A stretch of 18,236 bases of DNA from Bacteroidales bacterium (GTDB taxonomy: Bacteria; Bacteroidota; Bacteroidia; Bacteroidales; JAADGE01): assembly GCA_029932445.1 (NCBI GenBank), contig JAOZQB010000035.1, positions 1 through 18,236 on the forward strand, written 5' to 3'. Shown in pieces: positions 13,657 to 18,236 of this stretch. The notes below the pieces were generated by a model that saw only the letters and a list, made by a program, of their open reading frames with translations, made no database searches and had not been told where the DNA came from. How positions within the stretch are numbered: position 1 is the stretch's first letter; each line of letters opens with the position of its first letter. The position numbers and the translations under genes are program-made.

Positions 13657-14580
13657 TTACTTTATAAAATCTAAATTTCTTTTTAATCCGGTAAATTTAG
13701 TTCTTTTAACGGCTGATTTTTTAAATAATTTTCTGAAAACATCTTCAGTAATGTCAGCCCATTCGTCTTTTGACATTTCGAGGAAATCGGGATGCGGTAA
13801 AAATCGTTCTTCATTGTGAAACAACGGTTTGCTGTTATAGGGACAAACATCTTGGCAAATATCACATCCGAAAACACGGTTTTGAAAATTGTCTTTTAAG
13901 TCTTCGGGTAAATTATCTTTAAATTCAATCGTAAGATAAGAAATACATTTTCGGGCATCTACGACATACGGTTCTGTAATGGCTTGTGTCGGACAGGCAT
14001 CGATGCAACGTGTGCAAGTTCCGCAATAGGAATTCATCGGTGTGTCATAATCCAAAGCAAGGTCAACGATAAGTTCGCCGATAAAGAAAAAAGAGCCCTG
14101 TTTTGTTAACATATTCGAATGTTTTCCGCGCCAAGCAATGCCGGAAAGTTCCGCCCATTTTTTATCTGAAACCGGAGCACTGTCCGTAAATACTCTGCCC
14201 TCTACTTCCCCTATTTCAGTTTTAATAAAGTACATCAATTCTCGCATTTTATCTTTCAACACAAAATGATAATCTTCGCCGTATGCATATTTTGAAATAA
14301 TAGGCGCATCCTTATGTTTTTGCAGTTCTTTCGGATAATAATTGAACAATAATGAAATAACGGATTTCGCATCGGGAACAAGAAGTTGCGGATTTAATCG
14401 TTTGTCGAAATGATTTTCCATATAGCTCATTTCGCCGTTAAAATGATTTTTCAACCATGTTTCCAAATGACCGACTTCTTCTTCCAAAAAACGTGCTTTT
14501 GAAATACCGCAAGCAAAAAAGCCGAGACGTTTTGCCTCAGCTTTAATTAGTTGCGTATATTTTTCGGATTTTAAATTCAA
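13657..14580 (-). CDS. queG: Epoxyqueuosine reductase QueG
   Basis: Catalyses the last step of queuosine synthesis, reducing epoxyqueuosine to queuosine in tRNA, using cobalamin and two [4Fe-4S] clusters in the cytoplasm. The 307 residues are the length of the short form without HEAT repeats. D134 in FTDSAPVSDKKWAELSG is the expected catalytic acid. The ferredoxin-like cluster motifs are CGTCTRCIDACP (186-197), C212, and CDICQDVCP (239-247). The start is TTG at 14580: an in-frame stop lies a few codons upstream, no ATG lies between, and family similarity begins at once (KAEAKRLGFFACGISKA). It follows the SufT-like gene by 18 bases, placing an Fe-S enzyme at the end of the suf run. Confidence 0.95.
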   Translation of the reverse strand: MNLKSEKYTQLIKAEAKRLGFFACGISKARFLEEEVGHLETWLKNHFNGEMSYMENHFDKRLNPQLLVPDAKSVISLLFNYYPKELQKHKDAPIISKYAYGEDYHFVLKDKMRELMYFIKTEIGEVEGRVFTDSAPVSDKKWAELSGIAWRGKHSNMLTKQGSFFFIGELIVDLALDYDTPMNSYCGTCTRCIDACPTQAITEPYVVDARKCISYLTIEFKDNLPEDLKDNFQNRVFGCDICQDVCPYNSKPLFHNEERFLPHPDFLEMSKDEWADITEDVFRKLFKKSAVKRTKFTGLKRNLDFIK

Positions 14581-14598
14581 ACTGTTTTTTATTCAATT

Positions 14599-14916
14599 TT
14601 ACAAAAATCCTAACTCTAACATCGCTTGTTCCGACATCATTGATTTTTCCCAGGGCGGATCAAATGTTAAATTAACATTTACTTTATTGGTTCCCGGCAA
14701 ATCTGCAATTCTGTCACGAACTTCCTGAACTAAACTGTCGGCAACCGGACAATTAGGTGCTGTTAAAGTCATTGTAATTTCCACATTATTATAATCATCA
14801 ATATCCACATCGTAAATTAATCCCAAATCATAAATATTTACGGGAATTTCAGGATCATATACGGTATGCATAGCATCGTAAATTTTTTTTTCTAATTGCA
14901 ATATATCTTCTTCCAT
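14599..14916 (-). CDS. SufT-like DUF59/MIP18 protein of Fe-S cluster assembly
   Basis: A 105-residue single-domain protein of the DUF59 (PaaD/MIP18) family, whose bacterial members help insert Fe-S clusters into target proteins. Marks are YDPEIPVNIYDLGLIYDVDI at 20-39, TAPNCPVADSL with the conserved C56, and DPPWEKSMMSEQAMLELGFL at the C-terminus. Position in a suf run, after sufE and before queG, supports a role in cluster maturation. It starts 12 bases after the lipoprotein stop and queG begins 18 bases after it, so the genes are probably co-transcribed. The symbol sufT is often used, but orthology cannot be fixed by eye. Confidence 0.92.
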   Translation of the reverse strand: MEEDILQLEKKIYDAMHTVYDPEIPVNIYDLGLIYDVDIDDYNNVEITMTLTAPNCPVADSLVQEVRDRIADLPGTNKVNVNLTFDPPWEKSMMSEQAMLELGFL

Positions 14917-14928
14917 AATCTTTTATTA

Positions 14929-15453
14929 TTAAAACGGATCTGCCGTAACTTGAAACGTAAAATCAATTTTAATATCTACACTTTGTGTTAATGTTTCTTT
15001 TGTTACAACTTTTGTTCGCAATTTATATTTATCTTTTTTTACATATTTATCCAAAGCTGAATTTGTCGTTTCTAATTCAATACTTTTCGCATTACTTTGA
15101 ACATCGTCATTCCATGCTAATTTCATTTCGTCTTCTCCGTCGGCAGAAATATAAATTTCAATTGATTTTAAAAATGAAAACGTTTTATCACTCGGAGACG
15201 TTATTGTTAATTCTAATTTTTTTAAAATAATTTCTTTTACAAGTTCAACTTTTGTATCGTTTTGCGCAAATTCATTTTCGGAATTTGTTGTTACATCGGG
15301 AGTCGGCAATTCAACAGGTAACTGAAAGGGTAAAATATTCGCATCAACTGTTGTTGTTGTGCTGTCGGAAATATCAAATGTTAAAAGTTTTTTACATGAG
15401 ATTGTTAAAACAATTCCGATTAATAATACTGATAAGATTACTTTTGTTTTCAT
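14929..15453 (-). CDS. Predicted lipoprotein of unknown function inside the suf run
   Basis: A 174-residue protein I do not recognise. MKTKVILSVLLIGIVLTISC is a lipoprotein signal peptide with C20 as lipidation site and KK behind it, giving an envelope location. The mature part is threonine- and aspartate-rich near the start (ISDSTTTTVDANILPFQLP) and then shows alternating hydrophobic strands (LELTITSPSDKTFSFLKSIEIYISA, SVDIKIDFTFQVT), suggesting a beta-sandwich. No enzyme motif or other cysteine is present. It follows sufE after 81 bases and precedes the SufT-like gene by 12. An envelope protein in a cytoplasmic Fe-S operon is odd; it may simply share the transcript. Confidence 0.75.
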   Translation of the reverse strand: MKTKVILSVLLIGIVLTISCKKLLTFDISDSTTTTVDANILPFQLPVELPTPDVTTNSENEFAQNDTKVELVKEIILKKLELTITSPSDKTFSFLKSIEIYISADGEDEMKLAWNDDVQSNAKSIELETTNSALDKYVKKDKYKLRTKVVTKETLTQSVDIKIDFTFQVTADPF

Positions 15454-15534
15454 TATTGTAAATTTTAGAGATTATAAAAAATATTAATTTGATAAAAATA
15501 ATGTTTTAAAATTTTTTTAATGTTAAAAAAGTGG

Positions 15535-15960
15535 TTATTTTTCATATTTTGCTTTAAATGCTTGTGCATAAGCATTTATATTTTTAATCATTGAAACCAA
15601 TCCGTTGGCACGTGTCGGCGATAAATTTTCTTTTAAACCGATTTTATCAAGAAAAAACAAATCGGTTTGGAGAATTTCGTCGGGTGTTTTTCCGAAAAAA
15701 ACTCTGATTAATAATGCTATAATTCCTTTTGTAATAATGGCATCACTGTCTGCCGTGAAATAAATTTTCCCTTCTTTATATTCGGCATCTAACCAAACCC
15801 GTGATTGACAACCTTGAATTAAATTAGATTGGGTTTTATTTTTATCGTCATAAGGCTCCAGCGTATTTCCGATTTCAATTAAATATTCATATCGGTCCAT
15901 CCAATCATCGAAAACGGAAAATTCTTCAACTATTTCATTTTGTATGTCTGTTGTTGTCAT
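15535..15960 (-). CDS. sufE: SufE sulfur acceptor
   Basis: Accepts persulfide sulfur from SufS and passes it to the SufBCD scaffold. The 141 residues are the normal length. The acceptor cysteine is C51 in NLIQGCQSRVWLDA; the domain continues with FTADSDAIITKGIIALLIRVFFGKTPDEIL and ends LSPTRANGLVSMIKNINAYAQ. It begins 11 bases after the sufS stop, fitting a tight donor-acceptor pair. An 81-base AT-rich gap follows, within which a weak promoter for the downstream genes is possible. Confidence 0.96.
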   Translation of the reverse strand: MTTTDIQNEIVEEFSVFDDWMDRYEYLIEIGNTLEPYDDKNKTQSNLIQGCQSRVWLDAEYKEGKIYFTADSDAIITKGIIALLIRVFFGKTPDEILQTDLFFLDKIGLKENLSPTRANGLVSMIKNINAYAQAFKAKYEK

Positions 15961-15971
15961 TCTTTTATTAT

Positions 15972-17189
15972 TTATGATAACATTTTTTGTGCTTTTAATA
16001 TTCCTTCGCGGAGTTTATCAACTTCTTCTTTGGTGTTATAAACGGCAAAACTTGCCCTTACGGTTCCGGTTATACCGAAATGTTTCATTGTCGGCTCGGC
16101 ACAATGCGTTCCGGTTCTTACGGCAATTCCCAATTTATCCAAAATCATTCCGGTATCGTAATGGTGAATACCGTTCAGAAGAAATGAAATTGCCGAGGTT
16201 TTATGCTCAGATTTTCCGAAAATTGTTAATCCGTTTATTGAAGACAGCTTTTCTTCCGCATATTTCAATAAGTCTGTTTCATACTTTTCAATATTTTCAA
16301 TACCGACAGAGTTGATAAAATTAATTGCTTCACCCAAACTTATTGCAGCAACATAACTTGATGTTCCGGCTTCAAATTTTAAGGGCAAATCGGCATATTC
16401 CGTATGTTCAAAACTAACAGATTTTATCATGTCACCTCCGCCTTGATACGGCGGCATTTCTTCGAGCAGTTCTTTTTTTCCGTACAAGACACCGATACCG
16501 TTTTCAGCATACATTTTATGTCCGGAAAAAGCATAAAAATCACAGTCAAATTCCTGAACATCAACCTTTTTATGCTGAATTGCCTGAGCTCCGTCAATTA
16601 AAACTTTTGCACCTGTTTTATGTGCTTCATCAATTATTTTTTGTATCGGATTAATAATTCCGACAGAATTTGTAACATGAGCAACAGCAACCAGTTTGGT
16701 ATTCTTGTTCAATAACTTTTTATATTCATCAAGTTGTAATTCCCCGTTTTCATCAACCGGAATAACTTTTAATACGGCATTTTTACGTTTACATAACATT
16801 TGCCACGGCACAATGTTTGAATGATGCTCGGTTTCAGCAACAATGATTTCATCATTTTCATGAATAAACTTTTCACCGAAAGAAAATGCAACAAGATTAA
16901 TCGCTTCCGTGGTTCCTTTGGTAAAAATAATTTCTTGTGTTGAAGTTGCATTTATAAATTTTCGAATTGTTTCACGAGCTTGTTCGTAGAATTCGGTTGA
17001 TTTATTACTTAAATAATGCACACCCCTGTGTATGTTTGAATTATATTCGGAATACATGTTCCCGATAATCTCAATAACTTGCTTCGGTTTTTGTGTTGTT
17101 GCTCCGTTATCCAGATATATTAAATCTTTACCGTTTACTTTTTGTGAAAGTATCGGAAAATTATTTCGTATTTTGTCAATTTCAAACAT
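15972..17189 (-). CDS. sufS: Cysteine desulfurase SufS
   Basis: PLP enzyme that converts cysteine to alanine and a protein-bound persulfide, feeding SufE. The 405-residue protein is full length and of group II: YLDNGATTQKP at 25-35, NIHRGVHYLS at 52-61, ETEHHSN at 119-125, LIDGAQAIQHKKVDVQEFDCDFYAFSGHKMY with PLP lysine K225, and the catalytic cysteine C363 in RTGTHCAEP. Histidine H123 of the PLP stacking motif is present. sufD ends 9 bases upstream and sufE begins 11 bases downstream. Confidence 0.97.
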   Translation of the reverse strand: MFEIDKIRNNFPILSQKVNGKDLIYLDNGATTQKPKQVIEIIGNMYSEYNSNIHRGVHYLSNKSTEFYEQARETIRKFINATSTQEIIFTKGTTEAINLVAFSFGEKFIHENDEIIVAETEHHSNIVPWQMLCKRKNAVLKVIPVDENGELQLDEYKKLLNKNTKLVAVAHVTNSVGIINPIQKIIDEAHKTGAKVLIDGAQAIQHKKVDVQEFDCDFYAFSGHKMYAENGIGVLYGKKELLEEMPPYQGGGDMIKSVSFEHTEYADLPLKFEAGTSSYVAAISLGEAINFINSVGIENIEKYETDLLKYAEEKLSSINGLTIFGKSEHKTSAISFLLNGIHHYDTGMILDKLGIAVRTGTHCAEPTMKHFGITGTVRASFAVYNTKEEVDKLREGILKAQKMLS

Positions 17190-17198
17190 AATTTTTGT

Positions 17199-18236
17199 TT
17201 AGCAACTCGGACAAACTTTTATATTACACAAACTTTCCGGATGTTGTCCTTTTAACCGTTTATTTATCAGAAAATTCACATAATTTCTGTATGAACCTTC
17301 CGAAATATGTGTCGTAACATCTTTTAAAAATGCATTCATCAACATTGTTTTGGCTTTCTTCTCGGAAATGCCTCGTGTTTTCATATAAAATAAAGCTTCT
17401 TTATCCAATTGTCCGGTTGTTGAACCGTGCGAACACGCCACATCATCGGCATAAATTTCCAGTTGCGGTCTGCTGTGTGCCCTTGCATAATCCGTTAATA
17501 ATAAATTTTGATTGGATTGTGCCGAATCCGTTTTTTGAGCATCACGAGCCACAAAAACTTTTCCGGTAAAAACCGAAACGGCTTTATTATCAATAAGCCC
17601 TTTAAAAAGTTGGTTGCTTCTGCAATTCGGTTTTGAATGTGAAATATTGATGAAATTATGAACTTGTTGTTCTTTATCCGGCATATAAATTCCTTTCAGA
17701 TCAATTTCTGCATGTTCTCCGAAAAAATCTGCATGAAAATTATTCCTGACAACCGAGCCGCAAAACGTTATTACATTCGATTTAAAAGAACTTCCTTTTT
17801 CAGAATTAATGTTTATCCTGTTCACATGTGCCGCCGTATTCCCCTCTCCTTCAAATAAATAATACTCCGCTTGTGCATCATCATCAAGACAAATATCGGT
17901 TACGGTATTATTAAAAGAAAAGTCCGACGACAGGGAATGAAAGGTATGAATAACTTTAAAAGATGTATTCTTTCCGGCAATTATTAAATTCCTGTTTTGA
18001 GAAAATATATTTCCGTTATCGCTTTGAATAAAGTGCAGAATGTAAATCGGTTTTTCAAGCTTAACATTATCGGGAACATATATAAAAGCGCCGTCTTTTA
18101 CATAAGCATCATTTAAAACAGAAAAATAATCCGAATTTTTATTCTTTGTCTTTCTTAAGTATTTTTCAACAATTTCTTTCTGTTTTTTTTCGGCATTTTT
18201 TAATGATCCGATAAAAATTTCATCCGTTTTTTTTTC
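17199..18236 (-). CDS. sufD: Fe-S assembly scaffold protein SufD, 5' end cut off by the right edge
   Basis: SufD pairs with SufB and SufC in the SufBC2D scaffold on which clusters are built. The minus-strand frame is open to the edge, giving the last 345 residues; a GTG at 17825 is internal, as homology clearly continues upstream. Visible marks are FSVLNDAYVKDGAFIYVPDN, the beta-helix core with EYYLFEGEGNTAAHVNR, and DVACSHGSTTGQLDKEALFYMKTRG with the conserved histidine near the C-terminus. The protein ends LCNIKVCPSC, a cysteine-rich tip. sufS follows after 9 bases; sufB and sufC would be expected just beyond the edge. Confidence 0.95.
   Translation of the reverse strand, partial: EKKTDEIFIGSLKNAEKKQKEIVEKYLRKTKNKNSDYFSVLNDAYVKDGAFIYVPDNVKLEKPIYILHFIQSDNGNIFSQNRNLIIAGKNTSFKVIHTFHSLSSDFSFNNTVTDICLDDDAQAEYYLFEGEGNTAAHVNRININSEKGSSFKSNVITFCGSVVRNNFHADFFGEHAEIDLKGIYMPDKEQQVHNFINISHSKPNCRSNQLFKGLIDNKAVSVFTGKVFVARDAQKTDSAQSNQNLLLTDYARAHSRPQLEIYADDVACSHGSTTGQLDKEALFYMKTRGISEKKAKTMLMNAFLKDVTTHISEGSYRNYVNFLINKRLKGQHPESLCNIKVCPSC

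Noticed and set aside
17199..17825. A 208-codon SufD starting at GTG
   Set aside because: SufD similarity continues upstream without stops to the window edge, so the GTG is internal.

Overview
The window is AT-rich DNA from a member of the Bacteroidota. The evidence is a GldB-type gliding lipoprotein, TonB proteins with the family's FPGG start to the C-terminal domain, a BlaI/M56 pair, -7 elements of the TAnnTTTG type, absence of Shine-Dalgarno sequences, and a SufD-SufS-SufE-SufT order. Genus cannot be read from the sequence.

Layout. (1) 1-2162, minus: the end of a type I restriction-modification locus, with a complete hsdM and the first 168 codons of hsdS, which runs off the left edge. (2) 2364-3440: a small zinc-ribbon protein, a short single-stranded DNA-binding protein lacking the usual acidic tail, a bidirectional terminator and tRNA-Ala(GGC). 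(3) 3539-7322, plus: a BlaI-type repressor overlapping an M56 (BlaR1-like) membrane peptidase, then three separate single-TM TonB-domain proteins. The M56 protein carries a C-terminal periplasmic M23/LytM-like domain whose catalytic residues appear to be replaced. This is the most unusual locus of the window. (4) 7410-10637, plus: hflX, a secreted protein of unknown function and an AI-2E family permease, overlapping by stop codons with (5) a minus-strand M14 zinc carboxypeptidase (10634-11776). (6) 12035-18236, minus: a long co-oriented run read from the right edge: sufD (partial), sufS, sufE, a lipoprotein of unknown function, a SufT-like DUF59 protein, queG (an Fe-S enzyme), then gldB. A small RAYT/IS200-like transposase unit with paired hairpins at both ends sits between queG and gldB.

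How the genes may work together. The suf genes build and deliver Fe-S clusters, and QueG needs two [4Fe-4S] clusters, so the run reads as an Fe-S unit. The BlaI-M56-TonB locus looks like an envelope sensor: BlaI represses, the M56 protein senses through its periplasmic domain and could relieve repression, and the TonB proteins would be the output or part of the sensor. That model is inference; only the gene content, domain order and residue losses are seen directly.

Starts were reset in several places: the third TonB gene to 6651, the secreted protein to 8636, the transposase to 13557. GTG opens the zinc-ribbon gene and TTG probably opens queG. hsdS and sufD are both cut by the window edges.
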